Assembly (NCBI GenBank): GCA_038330085.1
Contig: JBBQNP010000136.1
Coordinates: 1-12,234, forward strand
DNA: 12,234 nt
Source of the DNA: JAEUIA01 sp038330085
Lineage (GTDB): Bacteria > Planctomycetota > UBA1135 > GCA-002686595
Direction: 5' to 3'
This document shows positions 1 through 6,582 of the stretch, piece after piece (within the stretch, counting starts at the first letter, position 1; the number at the start of each line of letters is the position of its first letter). The notes beneath the pieces are model-generated. The model searched no databases, had not been told where the DNA came from, and saw nothing but the letters and a program-made list of their open reading frames with translations. Made by a program: the position numbers and the translations under genes.

Positions 1-158
1 GCCGGCTTGCGTCCCGGACCGAACGCGAGCAGCGCGAGACGGCGCACGCGGCGCGAGTGCAACCACTCCGCGACGAGCGCCAGCAGCAGCACGGCTCCCG
101 CCGCCACCCACGCGACCGTCACCACGTCAGGAGGCTCGAGCGGATCGGGCGCTACCAC
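1..158 (-). CDS. BatB-like membrane VWA protein, N-terminal fragment (runs off left edge)
   Basis: Only the first ~52 codons are inside the window. The proposed start is a GTG at 158-156 that overlaps the stop codon of the preceding VWA gene (GTGGTAG). A GAGG Shine-Dalgarno sequence at 170-167 sits 8 nt upstream. The peptide starts with a short acidic, proline-rich leader (VAPDPLEPPDVV), followed by a hydrophobic helix (VAWVAAGAVLLLALVAEW) and then a basic stretch (HSRRVRRLALLAFGPGRKP). One membrane segment followed by arginine-rich sequence is how BatA/BatB-type VWA proteins usually begin. The place directly after a BatA-like gene also fits BatB, normally a membrane protein with a periplasmic VWA domain and a possible partner of MoxR. 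The VWA domain itself lies outside the window, so the family call rests on context and the N-terminal pattern. Confidence 0.6.
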   Translation of the reverse strand, partial: MVAPDPLEPPDVVTVAWVAAGAVLLLALVAEWLHSRRVRRLALLAFGPGRKP

Positions 159-1078
159 GGCGTGTACCTCAGTCCGAACAGCACCAGCACGGCCGCGCCC
201 AGGATTCCGAGGCCGATCAAGCACCACGGCTGGAAGTGATCCGCCGCCTCGGACTGCGTCTTCTCGAGCTTCGTCTTCTGCATCTTGTCGATGCGCTCGA
301 AGATGTGCGCGAGCTCGTCGGTGTCCTGCGGCTTGAACGCTTCGCCGCCCGTCAAGGCGCAGATGCGCGTGATCTCAGGGGGAATCGTGCCCTCGGCGAT
401 GTGCACGCAGAAGACGACGATGCCGTCGGACTTCAGGTCGCGCGCGATCTGCTCGTCGTTGCCGCCCGAGATGTCGGAGCTGTAGCCGTCGGTGATCAGC
501 AGGATCATCCGGTCGCCTTCTTCGCGTTCGGTCAGCACCTTGCGGCACGCGCGCAGAGCCTTCGCGATCTCGGTGCCGCCGAACCAGGGCGGGATCCGGC
601 CCGGGTGCATGAACGGCGGCGCGCACTTGAACGCGGTCGTGTCCGTCGTGAGCGGCACCCAGTGCAGCACGTTGTTGCCGAAGAACGTCAGGCCGAACGC
701 GTCGCCCTTGCGGAAGTCGAGGAACGAGTTGATCGCCGTCATCGCCGCGTCGTAGCGGTCGCCGTCGCCGAAGCGCGCGGTCATGCTGCCTGACACGTCG
801 ACGCAGAACTCGATGTTGGTCAGCGCGCGCTTCGTGCGCGGCTCGCTCCACGCCTGCGGTCCGGCGATGATCAAGACGACGATCGCGAGCAACAGCGCCG
901 GCAGCGATTCCGCCATTCGCAGGAACGTGCGCATCCATCGGTCGGATCGGCGCGGTGCATGGTCGAAGGGCAGCGCGACCGTGCGTCCCTTGCGCGTCCA
1001 CGTCCACAACAACAGTGCGAACGGCACGACGAGCAGGAAGAGCACCGGCTTGTGCCGGAAGAGGTCGAGAGCTTCCAC
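152..1078 (-). CDS. Membrane-anchored VWA-domain protein (BatA-like)
   Basis: This 308-residue protein has hydrophobic segments at about 13-28 and 58-73, a VWA domain at about 88-265 and a C-terminal membrane helix at about 286-303. This is the layout of BatA/BatB proteins. The metal-ion-dependent adhesion site looks intact: DVSGS at 94-98, the threonine of GGTE at 169, and the aspartate of ITDG at 197. VWA domains of this kind bind a divalent cation and mediate protein-protein contacts, here presumably on the periplasmic side of the membrane. The start is GTG, supported by a GGAG motif 9 nt upstream, and only 2 nt separate it from the stop of the preceding gene. Its last codons overlap the start of the next VWA gene. 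Family membership is secure. The cellular role of Bat clusters (stress tolerance, envelope integrity or complex assembly) varies between species and cannot be read from the sequence. Confidence 0.9.
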   Translation of the reverse strand: MEALDLFRHKPVLFLLVVPFALLLWTWTRKGRTVALPFDHAPRRSDRWMRTFLRMAESLPALLLAIVVLIIAGPQAWSEPRTKRALTNIEFCVDVSGSMTARFGDGDRYDAAMTAINSFLDFRKGDAFGLTFFGNNVLHWVPLTTDTTAFKCAPPFMHPGRIPPWFGGTEIAKALRACRKVLTEREEGDRMILLITDGYSSDISGGNDEQIARDLKSDGIVVFCVHIAEGTIPPEITRICALTGGEAFKPQDTDELAHIFERIDKMQKTKLEKTQSEAADHFQPWCLIGLGILGAAVLVLFGLRYTPW

Positions 1079-1080
1079 GT

Positions 1081-1962
1081 TCAGGAGCTCCAGGCTCCAA
1101 CGCTGTCCCGCGCCGACGACGCCGCGTCGAAATCGTCCGGCGGCAGGTCGCGATAGGGCTCGAGCAACGCAGCGACGTCGACCGCGGGCGGATCGGGGCG
1201 GTGCAACCAGTCTTCGAGGCTCGTGAGCAAAGGACCCGCCTGCGGGTGCGCACGCAGGAGCTCGAGCACGTCCTCAGGACGGCGGTCCTCGAGACCGAGA
1301 CGACGACGCCAGTGCGCGACGAGACCGAGCTCGAGCTGCGCACGCTCGCGCGGGGAGAGTTCTCCCGCGCGCGCGCGTTCGACGAGCGGACGCAGCCGTT
1401 CCGCGAGCGAGCGCGGTCGCGCACGGCGCGCATCTTCTGCGCGCTTCTTCCAGCGGCCGACGGTGAGCAAGAGAACGAGCCCCGCGACCCACACGACGCC
1501 GACCACGATCAACAAGAGCTGGTATCCGCCGAGCGCGGGCGCTTTCACCGGCTCGGGCGGATGCGGCTTGACGACCCCGGGTCCGAGCAACGTGCGCACG
1601 CTGACCGACACGTTCGGCAGGTCGGCCGTGCTGGTGCCGTCTTTGCGGTGCAGGAACGTCGTGAGGTCGTACTCGCCCGGCTCGAGCGCCTGGTACTCGA
1701 AGTCGTAGCGGTGCGCGTCGCCGTGCGCGTTGGTGGCGGTGATGCGCAGGAGCAACGCCGCGTGCGGCTCGATCGCGTTCACCTCGAGAACCGAGCCGGG
1801 CAGGACGACGTCGGTGAGCTTCACCGGCACGCCGACGGTCGACGTGCTGGGTCCGTCGGCGCGAGCGGCCGGGTAAAGGAGCACGAGCGCGAGCAAGACC
1901 AACGCGACGTGCAAGCACGAGCGCGCGAACGTAGACAGTCGGCTACTCAAAGCCGCTCTCAT
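1081..1962 (-). CDS. Exported single-TM protein of the MoxR/Bat cluster (DUF4381/BatD-like, unassigned)
   Basis: This predicted 293-residue protein has a hydrophobic signal sequence at about 17-35 (ending PAARA), an extracytoplasmic beta-rich segment at about 40-125, a proline-rich linker, a membrane helix at about 146-168 followed by RWKKR, and a charged cytoplasmic tail of ~120 residues rich in Arg and Glu. The ATG start overlaps the stop of the DUF58 gene as ATGA, and GAGG lies 6 nt upstream. The frame stays open for ~170 codons farther upstream, but that part lies inside the DUF58 gene and is a shadow. Genes between DUF58 and BatA in such clusters often encode a DUF4381- or BatD-like membrane protein, and the layout fits. 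I do not see a motif that proves either family. Its likely role is as a membrane partner of the MoxR/VWA proteins, inferred from context. Confidence 0.75.
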   Translation of the reverse strand: MRAALSSRLSTFARSCLHVALVLLALVLLYPAARADGPSTSTVGVPVKLTDVVLPGSVLEVNAIEPHAALLLRITATNAHGDAHRYDFEYQALEPGEYDLTTFLHRKDGTSTADLPNVSVSVRTLLGPGVVKPHPPEPVKAPALGGYQLLLIVVGVVWVAGLVLLLTVGRWKKRAEDARRARPRSLAERLRPLVERARAGELSPRERAQLELGLVAHWRRRLGLEDRRPEDVLELLRAHPQAGPLLTSLEDWLHRPDPPAVDVAALLEPYRDLPPDDFDAASSARDSVGAWSS

Positions 1963-2924
1963 CGTGAGCCTCGCGCTATCGAGCCGCGGCTCTTGAACAA
2001 TTGTCGCAGCGCCGGCGTGAACGGGCGATCCGTGCGCACGCGCAGGACGTCGACGCCGCTGCGCTGGATCGTGCGTGCCGCGACGGACGGATCGAGCCAC
2101 TTGCGCCGTCCGTGCGTGACGAACTCCGCGCCGCTTTCCGCTTCGGAAGCGCGAATGAAACCGCTGCCGCGCAGACCGGACTCCGCGGGATCCTCGAGCT
2201 GGACCACGACGCAATCGTGCAGGTGCCCCAGCCGCTTCAACGCCGTGACCGCGTCCGGATCGTGCAGGTCGCTCAACACGACGATGAGCGAGCGCTGTCC
2301 GAGCGTCGGCGCGACCTCGCGGATGCGCCGGCCCAGGTGGGTCGTCTCGTCGCTCCTGTACGAGCGCAGCCGCAGGATCCATTCGAGCACGCGCGCGCGC
2401 GACAAGCTGGGCTGGATGCGCAGCGCTCGCTCGCCCGCTCCGACGACGCCGACCGGGCTCGAGCGGTCGAGGCACGCGAGCGCCAAGCCCCCCGCGATGA
2501 ACAGCGCCGTCTCATACTTGCTGCGCGCGATGGAGGAGATCATCATCGACGCCGACGTGTCGATGAAGAGGTAGCAGGGCACGTTCTTCGGCGCCTCGTA
2601 TTCCTTGACGTAGTGATGACCCGTGCGCGCCGTGACGCGCCAGTCCATCGAGCGCACCGAATCGCCCGGCACGTACGGCCGTGACTGCACGTACTCCGTG
2701 CCCGATCCGAGGAAGGGCGACTTGTCGATGCCGTACGTCAAGCTGTTCGCGAGCTTCTTGATCGCGATGGTGAACTGACGCGAGTCGAGCGTGCCGAGCT
2801 CTTCGATCCACCCGGTACGCCCCGTCGGATCCGCGTGCTCGACGGTGCGGTCAGGCGTGGTGCCTGGAACCCGCCCGCCTCCGTGATCCTGATCCGTCCG
2901 CTGCGGATCAGACACGTTGCGCAC
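1959..2924 (-). CDS. DUF58 family protein with VWA-like MIDAS motif
   Basis: This 321-residue protein carries the DUF58 signature RPYVPGDSVRSMDWRVTAR at 82-100. A VWA-like fold follows, with DTSASM at 122-127 and SDLHD at 218-222. DUF58 proteins are almost always encoded next to MoxR ATPases and probably take part in the same chaperone or activation pathway. There is no signal peptide or membrane helix, so it is probably cytoplasmic or peripheral. The chosen start is a GTG at 2924, overlapping the moxR 3' end by 17 nt, with only a weak GGAA motif upstream. The first ~40 residues (polar, rich in Gly, Pro and Asp) precede the usual family start near LDSRQFTIAIKKLAN, so the N-terminus may be extended or the true start may lie downstream, for example the GTG at codon 4. 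Its 3' end overlaps the next gene as ATGA. Family assignment is firm. Confidence 0.9.
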   Translation of the reverse strand: MRNVSDPQRTDQDHGGGRVPGTTPDRTVEHADPTGRTGWIEELGTLDSRQFTIAIKKLANSLTYGIDKSPFLGSGTEYVQSRPYVPGDSVRSMDWRVTARTGHHYVKEYEAPKNVPCYLFIDTSASMMISSIARSKYETALFIAGGLALACLDRSSPVGVVGAGERALRIQPSLSRARVLEWILRLRSYRSDETTHLGRRIREVAPTLGQRSLIVVLSDLHDPDAVTALKRLGHLHDCVVVQLEDPAESGLRGSGFIRASEAESGAEFVTHGRRKWLDPSVAARTIQRSGVDVLRVRTDRPFTPALRQLFKSRGSIARGSR

Positions 2925-3975
2925 CGTTGGTTCCGACTGCTGCCTCGGCCAGGACGGCTTCGTCCGTCCCAGAGATACCGCCCAACTTGCGCAACAAATC
3001 CTCGAGCACGTGACGCCCGTTCATCCCTTCCGCGATCGCCTCGTACCTCAAGCGCATGCGGTGCAACATCACGTCCTCCGCCAGCGCGAACAAATCGTCC
3101 GGCACGACATAGTTCCGCCCGTGCATCAGCGCCCGCGCACGTGAGGCCTTCACGAGCGAAATCCCCGCACGCGGGCTGCACCCGAGCTCGACCGCCGGAT
3201 GCACGCGCGAGCGCTCGACGAGGTCGACGACGTGCTCGACGAACGTCTCGCTGACGTGGACGCGGTTGACCGCTTCCATCGCCGCGATGATCGCTCCACT
3301 GGTCCCGACAGGCGCCGATTCGAGCACGTCGAACTCCGTCTGCACGATGGCGCCCTTGTCCTGGAGTTGGATGCCGAGCTTGGCGTTGCGCACCAAGATC
3401 TCGCGCTCTTCGTCGTGCGTCGGATACTCCAACCGGTGCACGAGCATGAAGCGGTCGAGCTGGGCTTCCGGCAGCTCGAACGTGCCGGCCTGCTCGACCG
3501 GGTTCTGCGTCGCGATCACGAGGAACGGCGCCGGCAGACGGAACGTCTCCGAACCGATCGTGACCTTGCGCTCCTGCATCGCCTCGAGCAGTGCACCCTG
3601 CACCTTGGGCGCGGCGCGGTTGATCTCGTCCGCCAACAGCAGGTTCGTGAAGATCGGACCCTTGCGCACGCGGAACTCGTTGTTGCGCTGGTCGAGGATC
3701 TCCGCGCCGAGGATGTCCGACGGCAAGAGGTCGATCGTGAACTGCACGCGGGCGAACTGGAGGTCGATCGACTTCGAGAGCGCCGACACGAGGAGCGTCT
3801 TCGCCAGACCGGGCACGCCCTGCAGCAACAGGTGTCCGCCGGTGAAGAGCGCGATGAGCAGCCGCTCGACGACGAGGTCTTGGCCCACGACGACGGTGCC
3901 GACGCGCGCGCGGATGGCGGAGATGAACTGCTGGGTGGCCTCGAAATCAGGTTGGCGGTGGTGGCTTTGCGGCAT
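2908..3975 (-). CDS. moxR: MoxR-family AAA+ ATPase
   Basis: This 355-residue AAA+ ATPase shows Walker A GVPGLAKT at 53-60, Walker B LLLADE ending at D116-E117, sensor-1 ATQNP at 155-159 and the MoxR signature LPEAQLDRF at 168-176. The C-terminal part (about 260-330) is the lid domain, with SPRAGISLVKASRARAL. MoxR ATPases are thought to act as chaperones that mature or activate VWA-containing partners, and here DUF58 and VWA genes follow directly. It is the first gene of the cluster, so the promoter should lie in 3976-4130. The start is ATG. No Shine-Dalgarno motif is visible in the 25 nt upstream, and I could not pick a convincing promoter. Length and motifs are typical for the family and nothing is missing. 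Confidence 0.95.
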   Translation of the reverse strand: MPQSHHRQPDFEATQQFISAIRARVGTVVVGQDLVVERLLIALFTGGHLLLQGVPGLAKTLLVSALSKSIDLQFARVQFTIDLLPSDILGAEILDQRNNEFRVRKGPIFTNLLLADEINRAAPKVQGALLEAMQERKVTIGSETFRLPAPFLVIATQNPVEQAGTFELPEAQLDRFMLVHRLEYPTHDEEREILVRNAKLGIQLQDKGAIVQTEFDVLESAPVGTSGAIIAAMEAVNRVHVSETFVEHVVDLVERSRVHPAVELGCSPRAGISLVKASRARALMHGRNYVVPDDLFALAEDVMLHRMRLRYEAIAEGMNGRHVLEDLLRKLGGISGTDEAVLAEAAVGTNGAQRV

Positions 3976-4130
3976 GGTCAGCGAGTGGGGTGAAAAAGGA
4001 CGCGGCGCGCGGAAAGAGGTGCGGATCGCGTCGGAGGCGGTGGTGACGGCCCGGGCCCGTTCGGCTCGGCCGGGGTCCAGCGGCGATCCAGCCTAGCGTT
4101 CACGCTCCCGACAGTTGCGTTCTGAACGGA

Positions 4131-4162
4131 CGACGGCGCGGACGAAACCGTCCACGCCGTCG
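4131..4162 (-). terminator. Candidate terminator hairpin after the PPC-repeat protein gene
   Basis: CGACGGCG at 4131-4138 pairs perfectly with CGCCGTCG at 4155-4162. The inner GGAC (4140-4143) pairs with GTCC (4150-4153) around a GAAACC loop, leaving one mismatch. The structure begins 45 nt past the stop codon of the minus-strand gene ending at 4208 and upstream of moxR. No U-tract follows on the minus strand, so intrinsic termination is plausible but unproven. Confidence 0.4.
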
Positions 4163-4207
4163 CACGAGAATCGAAAGCGCCCTGCGGGCCGATCCATCAA
4201 CCGCTCG

Positions 4208-5545
4208 TCAAGGTGCCCAGACGATCTCCAGCCCGTTCGTGAGGTTGAACGTCGAGGGCGTGCAGAACACGGCGGCGTTGCGGTACCACGCCTGGTAATC
4301 GCGCGTGCCTCCTCCGGGGGGAACCTGCCCGCGCACGGAGACGGGCGTGTCGCCCAGCGGGCCGCCGTAACCCGAATTTCCCGTCCCGTCGTTCATGCGC
4401 GTCGCGAGGCGCACGACCGTGCCCGAGGCACAGCGCAGTCCGTCACCGAACACGGCACCCGTTCCGCCGCTCGTCTGCGCGGTGCCTTGGAAGTAGAGGA
4501 CCGAGCTGTGGGCCGGCATGCCCGAACCCTGCAGCACGAGCGCATCGGCCGAGACCATCGCGACCCCGGTCGCCGCGAACTGGGCTCCGGATGCGTTCAA
4601 CGAGTTCGCGCAGCCGTGTCCGACAGCACCGTTGTTGCCGCAGGGACAGGCCGTTCCGGTGCCGTCACCGAAGCAGTAGGGCGTGCCGATGGAAGTGCTG
4701 CCGCCTTGCTCCGTGATGATGAAGGAGCCGGGCCCGCCGTTCCCGCTTCCGCTGCCGATCTGCAGCATGTAGGTGGCGCCCGCGACGATGGGGAACGTCG
4801 CCATGCTCTGGATTCCGCAACCGTTGTCGTCGCACGCGATCGCGTTGCCGGTCGGGCAGCTGCTGCCGAGGTAGATCGCGACGGCCGTGTCGTCCGTGGT
4901 CTGGAAGCACGTGTCGAGCGTTCCCGTGCCGGTCATCGTCGCCGTCCACGTGTACCAGAGGTCGTTGTTGACGGACCCGCAGGCGGTGATGCCTTGGGTT
5001 CCCGTGGTCGCGGTCGAGTTGTCGTATCCGGAACCGCCGCCCGATCCGAGCGCGATGGGGGAGTTGCAGTCGTCGTTGGCGGGCGGGCCGGCGATGCTGA
5101 GCGTGAAGGTGCCGGGGCCGGTGTTGGCGATCGAACCGCCCGAGCCGCCGATCTCGAGCATGTACGTGTTGCCCGTGAGCACCGGCCACGTGACCAGGCT
5201 CTCGACGCCGCACGCATCGTCGTCGCACCAATTGGTCGAGGCGGCCGTGCAACCGGAGGCGGGGTACACGGCGATGTTCGTGTCGAAACCCGCTTGTCCG
5301 CACGTGGCCAGGGTGGCGTTGCCCGTCGACGGCGCAGTCCAGACGAACCACACGTCGTGACCGATGCTCGGACAGAACGGGTGCAGTTGCTGGGTGCTGG
5401 TCGTGGCCGTCGTGGTGTCGAAGGGGAACGTGCCGACACCGACAACCGGCTGGGGTGTCGCGCAATCGTCGTTCTGTGCGCGCGCGGTCGCAGTGAAGGC
5501 GAAGAGGGCCGAGAGGGTGACGAGGCTGAGTGTGCGCAGTTGCAT
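4208..5545 (-). CDS. Secreted protein with two PPC-like NDDC repeats and a planctomycete C-terminal domain
   Basis: This 445-residue exported protein has a signal peptide at 1-23 (MQLRTL...ATARA, predicted cleavage before QNDDC). Two homologous beta-rich repeats follow at about 25-151 and 157-278. Each starts with NDDC and contains DVWFVW or DLWYTW, an acidic cysteine motif (CDDDACG at 107-113, CDDNGCG at 238-244) and a YMLEIG/YMLQIG strand. This resembles the bacterial pre-peptidase C-terminal (PPC) beta-sandwich. Residues 290-445 form a separate domain with CPCGNN, FGDGLRC and YQAWYRNAAVFCTPSTFNL, shared with the gene ending at 10678. The frame is open 54 codons farther upstream, but the internal ATG is chosen because AAGGA (5553-5557) lies 7 nt before it and it gives a clean signal peptide. 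No catalytic motif is seen. A structural, binding or adhesive surface role is inferred; the substrate is unknown. Confidence 0.85.
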   Translation of the reverse strand: MQLRTLSLVTLSALFAFTATARAQNDDCATPQPVVGVGTFPFDTTTATTSTQQLHPFCPSIGHDVWFVWTAPSTGNATLATCGQAGFDTNIAVYPASGCTAASTNWCDDDACGVESLVTWPVLTGNTYMLEIGGSGGSIANTGPGTFTLSIAGPPANDDCNSPIALGSGGGSGYDNSTATTGTQGITACGSVNNDLWYTWTATMTGTGTLDTCFQTTDDTAVAIYLGSSCPTGNAIACDDNGCGIQSMATFPIVAGATYMLQIGSGSGNGGPGSFIITEQGGSTSIGTPYCFGDGTGTACPCGNNGAVGHGCANSLNASGAQFAATGVAMVSADALVLQGSGMPAHSSVLYFQGTAQTSGGTGAVFGDGLRCASGTVVRLATRMNDGTGNSGYGGPLGDTPVSVRGQVPPGGGTRDYQAWYRNAAVFCTPSTFNLTNGLEIVWAP

Positions 5546-5838
5546 GACGAGATCCTTGTGGCCGTTGCCGCTTCCATCTCGGGGCCGTCCTAGGCCCAAG
5601 TTGGAAACAGGCACGATTGCGGGGCGAGCCTCCACCTTATCCGCGATGTCTGCTGAGCGGGGGAGTTGGATCCCGGATAGCAGCCCCAAGAATGACAGCG
5701 ACGCCACCTGCTGACGACATCACGCCCGAGCCATGCACGACATACTCACGCGTTGCACTTTCGCGACCTGAAAGCGCACTTCGATGGGTGGTTCGAGCTC
5801 GGGGCGCCGGCAGACTTCAGCGCCGCCCCACCACCGCA
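5546..5838. other. Intergenic region between the HHE gene and the secreted PPC-repeat gene
   Basis: This 293-bp stretch must hold the 3' end of the HHE transcript and any promoter of the secreted-protein gene, both on the minus strand. The Shine-Dalgarno AAGGA at 5553-5557 belongs to the downstream gene. GGGGCG (5801-5806) can pair with CGCCCC (5824-5829), or GGCGC (5803-5807) with GCGCC (5820-5824). This forms a GC-rich stem 10-38 nt past the HHE stop that could be a weak terminator. I see no convincing -35/-10 pair and no small gene. Confidence 0.4.
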
Positions 5839-6324
5839 TCAGGTGCGCACTTCCGCGCCCAACCGCGTCCTCAGCGCATCCATCTCGGCGCCGAGTTCGA
5901 GCAACCGGTCCTTGCCGAGCAGCTTCGACGCGCGCGGAAACATCTGGTCCTCTTCTTCCTCGGCGTGGTGCTCGATGAGGTCCTTCAGCACCTTGGCCTT
6001 GGCTGCGAAGACCTCCGTGGAAGGGTCTTCGTCCTCGAGCCCCGGCAGCACGATGTCGGCCAAGCCGTGCTCCTCGGTCGCTTCGAAGAAGAGCTTCGCG
6101 TCGTCCTTCGTCCGCGCTGCGGCTTGGTAGGCGGGATAGAAGATCTCTTCCTCGATCCGCGCGTGCAGGCGCACGGCTTGCGCGATGCGCGCAACGAGAT
6201 GGGTGCGCTTCTCCACGTTCTCGCTCGTCGACTCTCCCAGTTCGGCCAGCAGACGACGCAACGTCTCGTGGTCGGTGGTCAAGAGCTCGATGGCGTCGGT
6301 GGCTTGGGTCTTCGTGATCGGCAT
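5839..6324 (-). CDS. Hemerythrin HHE cation-binding domain protein
   Basis: This 161-residue all-helical protein matches the HHE hemerythrin-like pattern: H19 in TTDHE, H54 and E58 in LHARIEEE, H86 in EEHGLAD, and HHAEEEE at 119-125. These His and Glu side chains normally hold a di-iron centre in a four-helix bundle that senses or binds oxygen, nitric oxide or iron. It has no signal peptide, so it is cytoplasmic. Start choice: AAGGA at 6335-6331 lies 6 nt before the ATG, and the protein begins just ahead of the first helix. The frame is open far upstream but overlaps the divergent amidohydrolase and is not coding there. It is transcribed away from the amidohydrolase, with 258 bp between the two starts. 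Family is clear; the physiological ligand is not. Confidence 0.9.
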   Translation of the reverse strand: MPITKTQATDAIELLTTDHETLRRLLAELGESTSENVEKRTHLVARIAQAVRLHARIEEEIFYPAYQAAARTKDDAKLFFEATEEHGLADIVLPGLEDEDPSTEVFAAKAKVLKDLIEHHAEEEEDQMFPRASKLLGKDRLLELGAEMDALRTRLGAEVRT

Positions 6325-6582
6325 GGGTGTTCCTTGTCGGTCGGAGCGTCGTCGGTCGGATCGTGAGCCAGTGTTCGGGCGGGACGCTCTGGAGACGTTC
6401 TTGAAGTCAATCGAGAAGCAGAGTGCAGAATCGTCCCAAGGCTGGAGCCCTCGGCGCCGCGTGAGCAGATGGAGGTCTATCCGTGCGCGCCGCGGAGCAA
6501 GCCTCGTGCCCGCCTTTGCCGCGAGGGGGGCAACGTTCCCGCACGCTTGGTTCTGCGCACTCCGGCGACGTAGCCTGCGCGC
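6325..6582. promoter_or_regulatory. Divergent promoter region between HHE gene and amidohydrolase
   Basis: The two flanking genes start outward from this 258-bp gap, so it must contain both promoters. Two copies of GTCGGTCGGA (6336-6345 and 6351-6360) form a direct repeat with 15-bp spacing just upstream of the HHE Shine-Dalgarno sequence, where a regulator could bind. On the plus strand, TTGGTT (6547-6552) and TAGCCT (6571-6576), 18 nt apart, would place transcription start almost at the amidohydrolase ATG. That would suit its lack of a ribosome binding site (leaderless), but each hexamer matches consensus at only three positions. No binding protein can be named. Confidence 0.35.

Noticed and set aside
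1963..2475. Upstream extension of the 293-residue membrane protein frame
   Set aside because: It lies wholly inside the DUF58 gene in another frame. The ATGA overlap, GAGG motif and signal peptide place the true start at 1962.
955..2574. 539-codon plus-strand frame opposite the Bat cluster
   Set aside because: It is antisense to three well-supported genes and its product is Arg-rich low-complexity sequence, the usual shadow of high-GC coding DNA.
4048..4057. GGCCCGGGCC palindrome upstream of moxR
   Set aside because: A ten-base all-GC palindrome is expected by chance in DNA of this composition. Nothing links it to a known operator.
4115..5593. 492-codon plus-strand frame opposite the secreted PPC-repeat gene
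   Set aside because: Its product is rich in Arg, Gly, Ala and Val without motifs, while the minus strand has a signal peptide, repeats and a recognised domain.
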